In this document: positions 8,670 to 17,720 of the stretch, one piece after another
Layout of the letters: the number at the start of each line of letters is the position of its first letter
Position numbering within the stretch: the stretch's first letter is position 1
DNA from: Sphingomonas adhaesiva
GTDB taxonomy: Bacteria > Pseudomonadota > Alphaproteobacteria > Sphingomonadales > Sphingomonadaceae
Assembly (NCBI RefSeq): GCF_002374855.1
Contig: NZ_NWVC01000006.1
Span: forward strand, 1 to 64,000
Direction of reading: 5' to 3'
DNA: 64,000 nt
Notes under the pieces: generated by a model
What the model saw: the letters and a program-made list of their open reading frames with translations, nothing else
Told to the model about the DNA's origin: nothing
The model's database searches: none
Position numbers and translations under genes: made by a program

Positions 8670-9422
8670 ATGAGAATGCTGGACGGCAAGGTCGCGATCA
8701 TCACGGGTGCCAGTTCCGGGATCGGGAAAGCGGCCGCCGAACTGTTTGCCGCGCACGGCGCGTCTGTGGTGCTCGTCGCCCGGCGCGACGCTGCGCTGGC
8801 ATCTGCGGTCGATGAAATCGAGGCGCAAGGCGGTCGCGCGCTCGCCGTCGCTGGAGACGTCACCGAAGCGGGTACGCACGATAAGGCGGTGGCCGCCGCA
8901 CGCGCGACATTTGGTGGCGTGGACGTCGCGTTCAACAATGCCGGCTCGGTCGGCACCATGGGGCCGCTCGCGGAGATCGAACCTCGCCAATGGGCGGAGG
9001 TGCTGGCGGCGAATTTGACCGCGGCCTTCCTGGGTACCCGCGCGCAGATTCCTGCCATGATCGAGCAAGGGGGCGGGACGCTGGTGTTTACGAGCAGCTT
9101 CGTCGGTAACAGTGTGGGGTTGCCGGGCATGGGGCCGTATGGCGCAGCCAAGGCGGGTCTCATGGGCTTGGTCCGCGGCATCACGGCCGATTACGCCGCG
9201 GCCGGCATCCGCGCCAACGCTCTCCTGCCTGGCGGCACCGCGACCGACATGGCCGGCGACGCCGCCCAGCGCGAATGGGCTGCCGGTCTCCACGCGATGA
9301 AGCGGATTGCTCGCCCCGAGGAGATCGCGCAGGCAGCGCTATTTCTCGCCAGTGATATGTCGAGTTTCGTCACGGGATCGGCGCTCTGGGCAGATGGCGG
9401 CAACGCTGCCGTGAAGCTCTAG
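8670..9422 (+). CDS. SDR-family NAD(P)-dependent oxidoreductase
   Basis: The 250-residue short-chain dehydrogenase has the full classical signature: TGASSGIG (residues 12-19), NNAG (89-92) and the catalytic S143, Y157 and K161. It ends with the WADGGNAAV-type segment common near the C terminus of these enzymes. ATG 8670 is preferred because AAGGGAG sits 7 bases upstream and the fold starts at residue 5. The substrate cannot be read from the sequence. Codon use seems a little less GC-biased than the neighbours (TTT, GGT and ACA occur), and it stands alone between the sulfur operon and ftsK, so it may be a later arrival. Confidence 0.88.
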   Translation: MRMLDGKVAIITGASSGIGKAAAELFAAHGASVVLVARRDAALASAVDEIEAQGGRALAVAGDVTEAGTHDKAVAAARATFGGVDVAFNNAGSVGTMGPLAEIEPRQWAEVLAANLTAAFLGTRAQIPAMIEQGGGTLVFTSSFVGNSVGLPGMGPYGAAKAGLMGLVRGITADYAAAGIRANALLPGGTATDMAGDAAQREWAAGLHAMKRIARPEEIAQAALFLASDMSSFVTGSALWADGGNAAVKL

Positions 9423-9456
9423 CCGGTTCCCGTGATCGGCGGCCTCCAGGTGCAAA

Positions 9457-9486
9457 GGCCCGGAAGCCGCCGCCCGGGCCGTTTTA
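9457..9486 (+). terminator. Intrinsic terminator after the SDR gene
   Basis: GGCCCGG (9457-9463) pairs with CCGGGCC (9474-9480) across a 10-base loop and is followed by GTTTT. It lies 35 bases after the SDR stop and before the ftsK promoter region. It is one of the clearest rho-independent terminators in the window. Confidence 0.7.
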
Positions 9487-9663
9487 CCCTCGTTTACGGG
9501 AATGGCGCCCAACGTCCCCACGCGAAAGTCACGGGTCACGCCCACTTGAAGCGGTGTCCCCGCCTCGCGCTCGCGATCCCTCCCCACCCCACGCCATCTT
9601 GACGTCGGACTCTCGCGCGCGGACAATGGCGGCTGTTTTCTCACATCGGTGCGGGGTTGGGTG

Positions 9664-11976
9664 ATGGCGAGCCGGGCTGGGGCGCCGCTGTGGCGTGAAA
9701 CGGTCAAGGCGGGCGCGCTGCGCAGCGGGGCGTTGCTGCTGGCGATCGTGCTGTTCGCGGGTACCGTGGCGATGGCGCTCAGCCTCGCCAGCTATCGGCC
9801 CGGCGATGCGGCGTTCAACACCGCGGCGGGCGGGGTGACCGGCAACCTGCTGGGCGCGCCCGGCGCGTGGTTCGCGGATCTGGCGCTGACGCTGCTTGGC
9901 CCCGCGATCGCGTTGCTGCTGCCGATCCCGCCGATCGTCGCGGTGCGGCTGTGGCGCGAGCAGCCCGCCGGGGAATGGCCGCGGATGCTGCGCTTCGCAC
10001 TGCTGGGCGTCGCGTTGATGGCGGTCGCGCTGGGGTGCGTGGCCCCCGGCGCAGTCCCGGCGCTGCCGTTCGGCTGGGGCGGCGCGGTCGGGCTGGGCGT
10101 GGTGGCGGGCGCGCGGGCCGGGCTGGCGCTGATCGGCGATGCGCAGGTGACGTGGTGGGGCGTCGTCGCGCTCGGGATCGTCGCGGGGATCGCCGGCGCC
10201 GCCGTCTGGGGGCGCAGTCTGGAGATCGACTTCGCGCGCTTCGCCCCGCGTCGCCGCAGCGCCGCGATCGGCGGCTATGACGACGACGATATTTACGACC
10301 TCGACGACGATGACACGGCGGACGCCGCGCCGTTCGTGCGCACCCCCGCCCCGCGCGCGGTGGCGCAGCCCGACGATCGCCCGGCCCCGACGATCGCCGA
10401 CCGCAACCTGGCCCCCTCCGCCGCGCGCGCGCGGCCGCAGGCGCAGCAGCAGCGGCTGGACCTGCGCGACAGTTTCGCCTTGCCGTCGATCGACCTGCTC
10501 ACCCCCGCCCCCGCGCCGCAGGGCGCGCCGATCGACAAGGCCGCGCTGGAACGCAACGCCCGGCTGCTCGAAACCGTGCTGGACGATTTCAACGTCAAGG
10601 GCACGATCACCGAGGTGCGCCCCGGCCCGGTCGTGACGATGTACGAACTGGAACCCGCGCCCGGCATCAAGGCCACCCGCGTCATCAGCCTGGCCGACGA
10701 TATCGCGCGCAACATGTCGGCGATCTCCGCGCGTGTCGCGACGATTCCGGGTCGCACGGTGATCGGCATCGAACTGCCCAATGCCAAGCGCGAGATGGTC
10801 GCGCTCCACGAACTGGTCGCCAGCCAGGCGTTCGAGGATCAGGCCGCGCAGCTCCCCGTCATTTTGGGCAAGAACATCGCCGGCGATCCCGTCATCGCCG
10901 ATCTGGCGCCGATGCCGCACCTGCTGGTGGCGGGCACCACCGGGTCGGGCAAGTCGGTGGGCCTCAACTGCATGATCCTGTCGCTGCTGTACCGGCTCAC
11001 CCCGGACCAGTGCCGGATGATCATGATCGACCCCAAGATGCTCGAACTGAGCATGTACGACGATATCCCCCACCTCCTCTCCCCCGTCGTCACCGATCCG
11101 GCCAAGGCGGTGCGCGCGCTCAAATGGGCGGTGGAGACGATGGAGGACCGCTATCGCCAGATGTCGTCGGTCGGCGTGCGCAGCCTCGCCAGCTTCAACG
11201 ACAAGGTGCGCGCCGCGCGGGCGAAGGGCGCCCCGCTCGGCCGCCGCGTCCAGACCGGCTATGGCGAGAACGGCCAGCCGATCTACGAGGAAGAGCAGCT
11301 CGACTACGACGTGCTGCCGCAGATCGTCGTCATCGTCGACGAACTGGCGGACCTGATGATGACCGCGGGTAAGGAGGTGGAATTCCTCATCCAGCGCCTC
11401 GCGCAGAAGGCGCGCGCGGCGGGCATCCACCTCATCATGGCGACGCAGCGCCCGTCGGTCGACGTCATCACCGGCGTCATCAAGGCGAACCTGCCGACGC
11501 GCATCAGCTTCCACGTCACCAGCAAGATCGATTCGCGCACCATTCTGGGCGAACAGGGCGCCGAACAGCTGCTGGGCCGCGGCGACATGCTCTACATGCC
11601 CGGCGGTAAGGGCATCGTGCGCGTCCACGGCCCGTTCGTGTCGGATGACGAAGTGCGCGCGGTCACCGACCACTGGCGGGCGCAGGGCCAGCCCGATTAC
11701 ATCGAATCGGTCACCGAGGAGCCGGAACAGAGCTTCGCGCTCGACGGCGCCCCCACCGGCGAGGATTCGGAGGAGGACCAGCAATATCGCGCCGCCGTCG
11801 CGCTCGTCTGCGGCAGCCAGAAGGCGTCGACCTCATGGCTGCAGCGCCAGCTGCGCGTCGGCTACAATTCCGCCGCGCGCCTGATCGAGCGGATGGAGAA
11901 GGAAGGCGTCGTCAGCCGCCCCGACCATGTCGGCCGCCGCGAAGTGCTGCGCGATACCGACGGCAATCCGGTGTGA
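9664..11976 (+). CDS. ftsK: DNA translocase FtsK
   Basis: The 770-residue septal DNA pump clears and resolves chromosome termini during division. The N-terminal ~200 residues hold hydrophobic segments for membrane anchoring. An Asp-rich linker (DDDDIYDLDDDD) follows, then the motor domain with Walker A GTTGSGKS (residues 424-431) and Walker B ending at D559-E560. The C terminus is the winged-helix gamma domain (ASTSWLQRQLRVGYNSAARL) that reads KOPS-type sites. The linker is short, making the protein smaller than E. coli FtsK (1329). ATG 9664 is chosen over GTG at 9649 or 9661 because a G-rich ribosome-binding stretch precedes it; the exact start is uncertain. Confidence 0.92.
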   Translation: MASRAGAPLWRETVKAGALRSGALLLAIVLFAGTVAMALSLASYRPGDAAFNTAAGGVTGNLLGAPGAWFADLALTLLGPAIALLLPIPPIVAVRLWREQPAGEWPRMLRFALLGVALMAVALGCVAPGAVPALPFGWGGAVGLGVVAGARAGLALIGDAQVTWWGVVALGIVAGIAGAAVWGRSLEIDFARFAPRRRSAAIGGYDDDDIYDLDDDDTADAAPFVRTPAPRAVAQPDDRPAPTIADRNLAPSAARARPQAQQQRLDLRDSFALPSIDLLTPAPAPQGAPIDKAALERNARLLETVLDDFNVKGTITEVRPGPVVTMYELEPAPGIKATRVISLADDIARNMSAISARVATIPGRTVIGIELPNAKREMVALHELVASQAFEDQAAQLPVILGKNIAGDPVIADLAPMPHLLVAGTTGSGKSVGLNCMILSLLYRLTPDQCRMIMIDPKMLELSMYDDIPHLLSPVVTDPAKAVRALKWAVETMEDRYRQMSSVGVRSLASFNDKVRAARAKGAPLGRRVQTGYGENGQPIYEEEQLDYDVLPQIVVIVDELADLMMTAGKEVEFLIQRLAQKARAAGIHLIMATQRPSVDVITGVIKANLPTRISFHVTSKIDSRTILGEQGAEQLLGRGDMLYMPGGKGIVRVHGPFVSDDEVRAVTDHWRAQGQPDYIESVTEEPEQSFALDGAPTGEDSEEDQQYRAAVALVCGSQKASTSWLQRQLRVGYNSAARLIERMEKEGVVSRPDHVGRREVLRDTDGNPV

Positions 11977-12080
11977 TCCGGGCGCCGATTTGGAAACGGG
12001 GCGAAATTTGCTATATCGTCCGTGTGGCCGGGACTTTCCCGGATGAGCGGAAGGCCCGGCTCCTTTGGAGAGGACGGGTC

Positions 12081-12212
12081 ATGACGATCAAGGACATTCC
12101 CCATTATGGCGCCGAGGCGATCGGCATGCTGCTGCTGTTCGCGGTGGCCGTGCTGTTCGCGCAGCTGCTCGCGACCGCGCTGATCCGGCTGGGCGAGCTG
12201 GCGATCGGCTGA
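12081..12212 (+). CDS. Small single-pass membrane peptide (43 residues)
   Basis: ATG at 12081 opens a 43-codon frame preceded by a strong GGAGAGGA ribosome-binding site 6 bases away. The peptide has a short polar start (MTIKDIPHYGAEAIG) and one hydrophobic helix of about 22 residues (MLLLFAVAVLFAQLLATALI), so it should sit in the inner membrane. It lies 104 bases after ftsK. The gap holds TTTGCTATATCG, which could be a promoter -10 region, and an inverted repeat CCGGGA/TCCCGG at 12028-12042. No family is recognised. The ribosome-binding site and clean hydrophobic pattern make it a credible gene. Confidence 0.6.
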   Translation: MTIKDIPHYGAEAIGMLLLFAVAVLFAQLLATALIRLGELAIG

Positions 12213-12257
12213 TCGCGCCACCGCCCGCACGATCGCGAACGGCGGCGGATCAGTGGC

Positions 12258-12947
12258 TCAGCCGATATGCTCGGCGAAGAACGCCGCCGTGCGCTCGTCG
12301 GCCAGCGTCGCCGCGGCATCCGACCGGCGCTTGCCGAATTCGGTGGCGAAGCCGTGGTCCTCGCCCGGATAGTCGTGCAGCGTCACCTTGGGGTGATCGT
12401 CCAGCCCTTCATGCATCGCCGCCTGCGTCGCTTCGTCAACGAAGCCGTCGTCGCCCGCGATATGCAGCATCAGTGGGTTGGCGATCGCATGCTTTTCGCC
12501 CAGCAGCCCGTCGATGCCGACTGCGTAATAACCGACCGAGGCATCCACTTCGGTGCGCGCCGCGGTCATATACGCCAGCCGCCCGCCCAGGCAGTAACCG
12601 ACCGCGCCGACCTTCCCGCCGCTTTCCTCGCGCGCATGGCGGATCGTCGCCTCGATATCGCGGATGCCGGCGTCCTGGTCGAAATCGCCCATGATCGACA
12701 GCGCGCGCTGCATTTCGGCGTCGACATCCGGGTCCAGTTCGATCCCCGGCTCCATCCGCCAGAACAGGTCGGGCGCGATCGCCAGGTATCCCGCCGCCGC
12801 CAGCGTATCGCACTTGCGGCGGATGCCGGCATTCACGCCGAAAATCTCCTGGATCACCACGATCGCCCCTTTGGGAACGCCCTCTGGATCGGCGCGATAG
12901 GCGGGCATCTGCTGTCCGTCGAGCGTGGCGATGGTCACGTTCGTCAT
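12258..12947 (-). CDS. Dienelactone hydrolase family protein
   Basis: The 229-residue alpha/beta hydrolase has the Cys-Asp-His triad of dienelactone hydrolases: C119 in VGYCLGG, an Asp in AGDDGFVD (166-167) and H198 in PGEDHGF. Such enzymes open lactone rings such as carboxymethylenebutenolide, though many family members act on other esters. ATG 12947 is chosen because GGAG lies 8 bases upstream and the protein begins MTNVTIATLDGQQMPAY, the usual start. It stands alone, convergent with the small membrane peptide and divergent from the DUF6489 gene. No aromatic-degradation genes are nearby, so its physiological substrate is open. Confidence 0.88.
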   Translation of the reverse strand: MTNVTIATLDGQQMPAYRADPEGVPKGAIVVIQEIFGVNAGIRRKCDTLAAAGYLAIAPDLFWRMEPGIELDPDVDAEMQRALSIMGDFDQDAGIRDIEATIRHAREESGGKVGAVGYCLGGRLAYMTAARTEVDASVGYYAVGIDGLLGEKHAIANPLMLHIAGDDGFVDEATQAAMHEGLDDHPKVTLHDYPGEDHGFATEFGKRRSDAAATLADERTAAFFAEHIG

Positions 12948-13088
12948 GGTCGTCGTCTCCCTTGGCATTCCGGTGCCAACGCGCGGCGACGCGTCTGGCC
13001 GCACGGCGTTGCGATCCATGGCGGTTCGCGGGCATAGATCGATCCATTGGTATGGCGCGCGCCGGGCGCGCTCAAGGGATCAACGCGC

Positions 13089-13328
13089 ATGAAGGTGACC
13101 ATCGAGGTCGATTGTACCCCAGAGGAGGCACGGCGCATGATGGGCCTGCCGGACCTGACACCGCTCCACGACCGCTATCTCGCCAAGATGCAGGAGGCGG
13201 TGGAGAACGGCACGATCGGCCCCGAAATCGTCGGCGCGATGCTGAAGAGCTGGGCGCCGATGAACGACGCGGGGATGGACATGTGGCGTGCGCTGTTCTC
13301 CGCCGGCACGGGCAAGCCCGCGGGGTGA
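13089..13328 (+). CDS. DUF6489 family protein
   Basis: The 79-residue protein begins MKVTIEVDCTPEEARRMMGL and contains LPDLTPLHDRYLAKM and a WAPMNDAGMDMWRALF segment, features of the small alphaproteobacterial DUF6489 family. It is soluble, with no signal or membrane segment. AAGGGA lies 8-9 bases before the ATG. The mnmE start overlaps its stop by 4 bases (GTGA), so the two are translationally coupled; a link to tRNA modification is possible but unproven. Function is unknown. Confidence 0.75.
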   Translation: MKVTIEVDCTPEEARRMMGLPDLTPLHDRYLAKMQEAVENGTIGPEIVGAMLKSWAPMNDAGMDMWRALFSAGTGKPAG

Positions 13329-14602
13329 GCGACACGATCTTCGCGCTGTCGAGCGGCCGCCCGCCCGCCGCGATCGCGGTGGTGCGCGTCAGCGGCCCGG
13401 CCGCATGCGGGGCGGCCCAGGCGCTGGCCGGGCGCTGCCCCCCGCCCCGCCATGCGTCGCTGCGCACCCTGCGCGACGCCGCGGGCGCGGCGCTCGACCG
13501 CGCCCTGGTCATCTATTTCCCCGGCCCCGCGACCGCGACCGGCGAGGATCTGGTGGAGCTGCATTGCCACGGCGGCCGCGCGGTCGTTGCCGCGGTCGAA
13601 CGCGCGCTGGCGGCGGTGCCGGGGTTGCGCCATGCCCGGCCCGGCGAATTCACGCGACGCGCGCTGGAGAACGGCCGCATCGACCTGGCGCAGGCGCAGG
13701 GGCTGGCCGACCTGCTGGAGGCGGAAACCGAGGCCCAGCACCGCACCGCACTTGCCGCGGCGGAGGGGGCGGTCGGCCGCGCGGTCGGCGGCTGGCTCGA
13801 CCGGCTGTCCGCGATCGCCGCGCAGGTGGAAGCGCAGCTGGATTTTGCGGACGAGGCCGATGTTGAGGACGCCGGCGGTTACGACCCCGCCCCCGCGATC
13901 GCCGCGCTGCTCGCGGAATGGCGCGCGACCTTGGCGGCGCCCAGTGTCGAGCGGCTGCGCGACGGCGTGCGCGTCGTCATCGCCGGCCCACCCAACGCCG
14001 GCAAGTCGTCGCTGTTCAACGCGCTCGCCGATCGTGACGCGGCGATCGTCACCCCGATCGCGGGCACCACGCGCGACGTTCTGGAGGCGGCGGTGATGCG
14101 CGACGGCATCCCCTATCGCCTCACCGACACCGCCGGGCTGGCCGAGGCGACCGATGACGAGGTCGAGCGGATCGGCATTGATCGCGCGGCGACCGCCATG
14201 GCGGGCGCAGATATCCTGCTGTGGATGGGCGCCCCGGTGGAGGCACCCGCCGGAGCCGTCATCCTCGCAGGCAAGGCGGATCTGCCCGGCGCAGATCACA
14301 CCGGCGCCGACCTCGCGGTGTCGGCGCGCCTGCCCCATACGATCGCCGCACTCTGGGCGTTGCTCGCCGATCGCGCCGGCGCGATGCTGACGATCGACGG
14401 CGACATGGCGCTGCGCCAGACCCAGCGCGACCGCCTCGCGGAGGCCGCCGCGGCGCTCGACCTCGCGCGGCGCACCACCGATCTACTCATCGTCGCAGAG
14501 CAGTTGCGCGTTGCCACCCGACCGCTCGCTGCGCTACTCGGAAAGGACGCTACGGAGGCGATGCTGGATGCGCTGTTCGGCCGCTTCTGCCTCGGGAAAT
14601 AG
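13325..14602 (+). CDS. mnmE: tRNA modification GTPase MnmE
   Basis: The 425-residue GTPase works with MnmG to add carboxymethylaminomethyl groups at U34 of certain tRNAs. It shows the N-terminal folate-binding region (ALSSGRPPAAIAVVRVSG), the G1 loop GPPNAGKS (221-228), the TTRD and DTAG switch motifs, and the C-terminal FCLGK that carries the catalytic cysteine. The G4 motif reads AGKADL instead of NKxDL, a tolerated variation. It starts with GTG overlapping the DUF6489 stop and ends directly before the mnmG ATG. The mnmE-mnmG pair fits an MnmEG complex. Confidence 0.92.
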   Translation: MSDTIFALSSGRPPAAIAVVRVSGPAACGAAQALAGRCPPPRHASLRTLRDAAGAALDRALVIYFPGPATATGEDLVELHCHGGRAVVAAVERALAAVPGLRHARPGEFTRRALENGRIDLAQAQGLADLLEAETEAQHRTALAAAEGAVGRAVGGWLDRLSAIAAQVEAQLDFADEADVEDAGGYDPAPAIAALLAEWRATLAAPSVERLRDGVRVVIAGPPNAGKSSLFNALADRDAAIVTPIAGTTRDVLEAAVMRDGIPYRLTDTAGLAEATDDEVERIGIDRAATAMAGADILLWMGAPVEAPAGAVILAGKADLPGADHTGADLAVSARLPHTIAALWALLADRAGAMLTIDGDMALRQTQRDRLAEAAAALDLARRTTDLLIVAEQLRVATRPLAALLGKDATEAMLDALFGRFCLGK

Positions 14603-16327
14603 ATGTTCCACGTGAAACAGTTTGATGTGATCGTCGTCGGCGGCGGGCACGCCGGCACGGAGGCGGCTGCGGCGGCCGCCCGGCGCGGCGCGCGTGTCGC
14701 GCTGGTATCCCAGTCGCGCGCACAGATCGGCACCATGTCGTGCAATCCCTCGATCGGCGGTTTGGGCAAGGGGCATCTGGTCCGCGAGGTCGACGCACTC
14801 GATGGCCTGATGGCGCGCGCCGCCGATGCCGGGGCCATCCATTACCGGATGCTCAACCGCTCGAAGGGACTGGCGGTGCAAGGTCCGCGCATCCAAGCCG
14901 ACCGCCGCCGCTATCGCGCCGCGATCCACCAGCTGCTCGCTGCAACCCCCAACCTCTCGATCATCGAAGGCGAGGCCGTCGCACTGACCCTCGCCAGCGG
15001 CCGTCTGAGCGGCGTCCGCCTCAGAGATGACACGACGATCGCCGCCCCCGCCGTCGTGCTCGCGACCGGCACCTTCCTCGGCGGCCGCATCTATCGGGGC
15101 AGCGAGCGCGAGGACGGTGGCCGCGTCGGCGAGCGACCCGCGCTCGAACTCGGCGTCCAGCTTCGCGCGCTGGATTTGCCGATGCGCCGGCTCAAGACCG
15201 GCACCCCACCCCGCCTCGACGGCCGCACGATCGACTGGGCGCGGCTGAGTCCCCAGCGCTCCGATGACGAACCGTGGCGGATGTCGCCGATGACGCGCGG
15301 CCCCCGCCTGCCGCAGCTCGCCTGCGCGGTGACCCGCACCAACATGGCCACCCACGATATCATCCGCGCCGGACTGGATAATTCGCCGCTCTTCTCGGGC
15401 GCGATCGAGGGTCAGGGGCCGCGCTATTGCCCGTCGATCGAGGACAAGGTCCACCGCTTCGGCGACCGCGACGGGCATCAGATCTTCCTAGAGCCGGAGG
15501 GGCTGGACGACAAAACCGTCTACCCCAACGGCATCTCCACCTCGCTCGCCACCGACGTCCAGCACGCAATGGTCCGGTCGGTCGAGGGGCTGGAGCGCGC
15601 GGTCATCACCGTGCCGGGCTATGCGGTAGAGTATGATCACCTCGACCCTCGCGCGCTCGATCACCGGCTTGCGCTGACCGCCCTGCCCGGCCTGTTCTGC
15701 GCCGGCCAGATCAACGGCACCACCGGCTATGAGGAAGCCGCGGCGCAGGGGCTGATTGCCGGCCTCAACGCCGCCGCCCTTGCGCGCGACGATGCGCCGG
15801 TGATCCTCGATCGCGCCAGCGCCTATATCGGCGTGATGATCGACGATCTGGTTCTTCAGGGGGTCAGCGAACCGTATCGGATGCTCACCGCCCGCGCCGA
15901 ATATCGCCTCGCGCTGCGCGCCGACAATGCCGAAACGCGGCTGTCCGCGATCGGCGAGGCCGCCAATTGCATCAGTGACGAGCGCCGCGCGCACATCGCC
16001 CGTCGCATGGCTCAGCGCGACGACCTGCGCGCTAGCCGGGTCGCGCCATCCGCCGTCGACGCCGATATCGCACGCGAGATCGAGGAGGACGCGCGCTACG
16101 CCCCCTATCTCGCGCGCCAGGCCGAGGAGATCGACCGGATGCGCCGCGACGGGGCGATCGCCATCCCCACCGGCGCTGCGCTTCACGCGATCGCCGGCCT
16201 GTCGAACGAAATGATCGAACGCCTTACCACCGCCGCGCCAGCAACGCTGGACGAAGCGTCGCGCGTCCGCGGGGTCACGCCCGCCGCCCTCGCCGCACTG
16301 TGGCTGCACGCAAGGAAGTCCGCATGA
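14603..16327 (+). CDS. mnmG: tRNA uridine-5-carboxymethylaminomethyl synthesis enzyme MnmG (GidA)
   Basis: The 574-residue FAD enzyme partners MnmE in wobble-uridine modification. Residues 13-18 (GGGHAG) bind [26 protein letters not shown] and [18 protein letters not shown] are MnmG hallmarks. It ends SNEMIERL...[14 protein letters not shown], the usual C-terminal tRNA-binding end. It is about 50 residues shorter than E. coli MnmG (629), the difference lying between the FAD domain and the C-terminal helices. Its start codon overlaps a parS-like palindrome (14604-14619), which fixes the N terminus as MFHVKQ. Its stop overlaps the rsmG start (ATGA). Confidence 0.93.
   Translation: MFHVKQFDVIVVGGGHAGTEAAAAAARRGARVALVSQSRAQIGTMSCNPSIGGLGKGHLVREVDALDGLMARAADAGAIHYRMLNRSKGLAVQGPRIQADRRRYRAAIHQLLAATPNLSIIEGEAVALTLASGRLSGVRLRDDTTIAAPAVVLATGTFLGGRIYRGSEREDGGRVGERPALELGVQLRALDLPMRRLKTGTPPRLDGRTIDWARLSPQRSDDEPWRMSPMTRGPRLPQLACAVTRTNMATHDIIRAGLDNSPLFSGAIEGQGPRYCPSIEDKVHRFGDRDGHQIFLEPEGLDDKTVYPNGISTSLATDVQHAMVRSVEGLERAVITVPGYAVEYDHLDPRALDHRLALTALPGLFCAGQINGTTGYEEAAAQGLIAGLNAAALARDDAPVILDRASAYIGVMIDDLVLQGVSEPYRMLTARAEYRLALRADNAETRLSAIGEAANCISDERRAHIARRMAQRDDLRASRVAPSAVDADIAREIEEDARYAPYLARQAEEIDRMRRDGAIAIPTGAALHAIAGLSNEMIERLTTAAPATLDEASRVRGVTPAALAALWLHARKSA
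14604..14619 (+). promoter_or_regulatory. parS-like centromere site 1 (ParB-binding)
   Basis: TGTTCCACGTGAAACA matches the widely conserved bacterial parS palindrome TGTTTCACGTGAAACA at 15 of 16 positions. It overlaps the mnmG start codon, so it also encodes residues FHVKQ. It lies 2.3 kb before parA-parB, a normal place for parS in alphaproteobacteria. ParB is expected to load here with CTP and spread along the DNA. Confidence 0.85.
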
Positions 16328-16941
16328 TCGCGACCGAAGACGACGCTCGCGCATGGATCGCCGCGCAGCACGGCGATGCGGCGGTCGATCGGCTTGGCCG
16401 GTTCGCCGCTATCGTAGTGGAAGAGACGGCGCGCCAGAACCTGATATCCCCCTCCACCATCCCGCATATCTGGGTGCGGCACCTGCTCGATTCCGCGCAG
16501 TTGCTGACGCATGCCGACGGCGTGAGCGGCGAATGGCTGGACGTCGGCACCGGCGCCGGATTTCCCGGCATCGTAATCGCCCTGCTCCGTCGGGAACCAA
16601 TCACCTTGGTAGAGCCGCGCGCAAAGCGGGCGATGTTCCTGTCGGACAGCGCCACCGCGCTCGGCCTAGACCACGTCACCGTCATCCAGTCGCGGGTCGA
16701 AACCATGGCCGCGTCACGCTTCGCGATCATCTCGGCGCGCGCGGTCGCGTCGCTCGATGATATCGTCGACATGACCCGTCACGTTCACGACGCCCGCACC
16801 CGTTATATCCTGCCGCGTGGCCGATCCGGCCGCACGGACCTTGAAACGCTACGGCGCGAGTGGCAGGGATTGTTTCACGTGGAACAGAGTCTCACCGATC
16901 CTGAATCGACGATCATCCTCGGGCAGGGAGTGACCCGCTGA
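16324..16941 (+). CDS. rsmG: 16S rRNA (guanine-N7) methyltransferase RsmG (GidB)
   Basis: The 205-residue SAM methyltransferase modifies G527 of 16S rRNA, near the streptomycin site. SAM-binding motif I is [12 protein letters not shown] (residues 71-82), and [19 protein letters not shown] is the family's N-terminal signature. It overlaps mnmG by 4 bases (ATGA), and the parA ATG starts on the last base of its stop. A second parS-like site lies inside its 3' end and encodes FHVEQ near residues 184-188. Length is normal for the family. Confidence 0.92.
   Translation: MIATEDDARAWIAAQHGDAAVDRLGRFAAIVVEETARQNLISPSTIPHIWVRHLLDSAQLLTHADGVSGEWLDVGTGAGFPGIVIALLRREPITLVEPRAKRAMFLSDSATALGLDHVTVIQSRVETMAASRFAIISARAVASLDDIVDMTRHVHDARTRYILPRGRSGRTDLETLRREWQGLFHVEQSLTDPESTIILGQGVTR
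16871..16886 (-). promoter_or_regulatory. parS-like centromere site 2 (ParB-binding)
   Basis: TGTTTCACGTGGAACA is the exact reverse complement of the site at 14604-14619, so the two stand in inverted orientation 2.25 kb apart. It lies in the rsmG 3' coding end, about 55 bases before parA. The sequence matches known alphaproteobacterial parS sites. Confidence 0.85.
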
Positions 16942-17720
16942 TGTTCTGCATCGCCGTGGCAAATCAGAAAGGTGGCGTGGGGAAGACCACCAGCGCGATC
17001 AACATCGCGACGGCGCTGGCCGCCTCCGGGCATCGCGTGCTGCTGATTGATCTCGATCCCCAGGGCAACGCCTCGACCGGCCTGGGAATCGCCCAGGCGC
17101 AGCGCGGTCGATCGAGCTATGACGTGCTGATCGAACGCGACGGGCTGGTCCCCGCCGCGGTGCCGACCGGCATCCCCAAGCTGGATATCGTCCCCGCCAC
17201 CGTCGACCTGTCGGGCGCGGAAATCGAGCTGGTCGAACTCGATCAGCGTACCCACCGCCTCTATCGTGCAATGGAGGCGGCGGAGGATCGCTGGGATATC
17301 GTGCTGATCGACTGCCCGCCCTCGCTGGGGTTGCTGACAATCAACGCGATGGTCGCCGCCGACGCCTTGCTGGTCCCGCTGCAATGCGAATTCTTCGCGC
17401 TGGAGGGGCTGAGCCAGCTGCTCAATACCGTTGAGCGGATCCGCGCGCGCTTCAATCCGTCGCTGTCGATCCTGGGCGTCGCGCTGACCATGTACGATCG
17501 CCGCAACCGCCTGACCGATCAGGTGTCGAACGACGTGCGCGCGGTGCTGGGCAAGGTGGTGTTCGACACCGTTATCCCGCGCAACGTCCGCCTGTCGGAG
17601 GCGCCCAGCCACGGCCTCCCCGCCTTGATCTACGATCACCGGTGCAGCGGGTCGGAGGCGTATATGGCGCTGGCGCGTGAAGTGATCCAGCGTCTGCCGA
17701 GAGAGAAGGAAGTAGCATGA
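16941..17720 (+). CDS. parA: Chromosome partitioning ATPase ParA
   Basis: The 259-residue ATPase drives segregation of ParB-parS complexes. It has the deviant Walker A KGGVGKTT (residues 10-17), Walker A' LLIDLDPQGNAST and Walker B IDCPPSLG, all typical of chromosomal ParA/Soj. It begins at the last base of rsmG and overlaps parB by 4 bases (ATGA). The tight coupling to parB, and two parS sites upstream, mark it as the chromosomal system rather than a plasmid one. Confidence 0.94.
   Translation: MFCIAVANQKGGVGKTTSAINIATALAASGHRVLLIDLDPQGNASTGLGIAQAQRGRSSYDVLIERDGLVPAAVPTGIPKLDIVPATVDLSGAEIELVELDQRTHRLYRAMEAAEDRWDIVLIDCPPSLGLLTINAMVAADALLVPLQCEFFALEGLSQLLNTVERIRARFNPSLSILGVALTMYDRRNRLTDQVSNDVRAVLGKVVFDTVIPRNVRLSEAPSHGLPALIYDHRCSGSEAYMALAREVIQRLPREKEVA

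Noticed and set aside
9529..11784. Very long minus-strand open frame opposite ftsK
   Set aside because: It is the complement of a clear FtsK gene; its Arg/Ala/Gly/His-rich composition is typical of antisense frames in GC-rich DNA.
12028..12042. CCGGGA/TCCCGG repeat after ftsK as a terminator
   Set aside because: The 6-base stem has a 3-base loop but no T-run, so it is only a weak hairpin.
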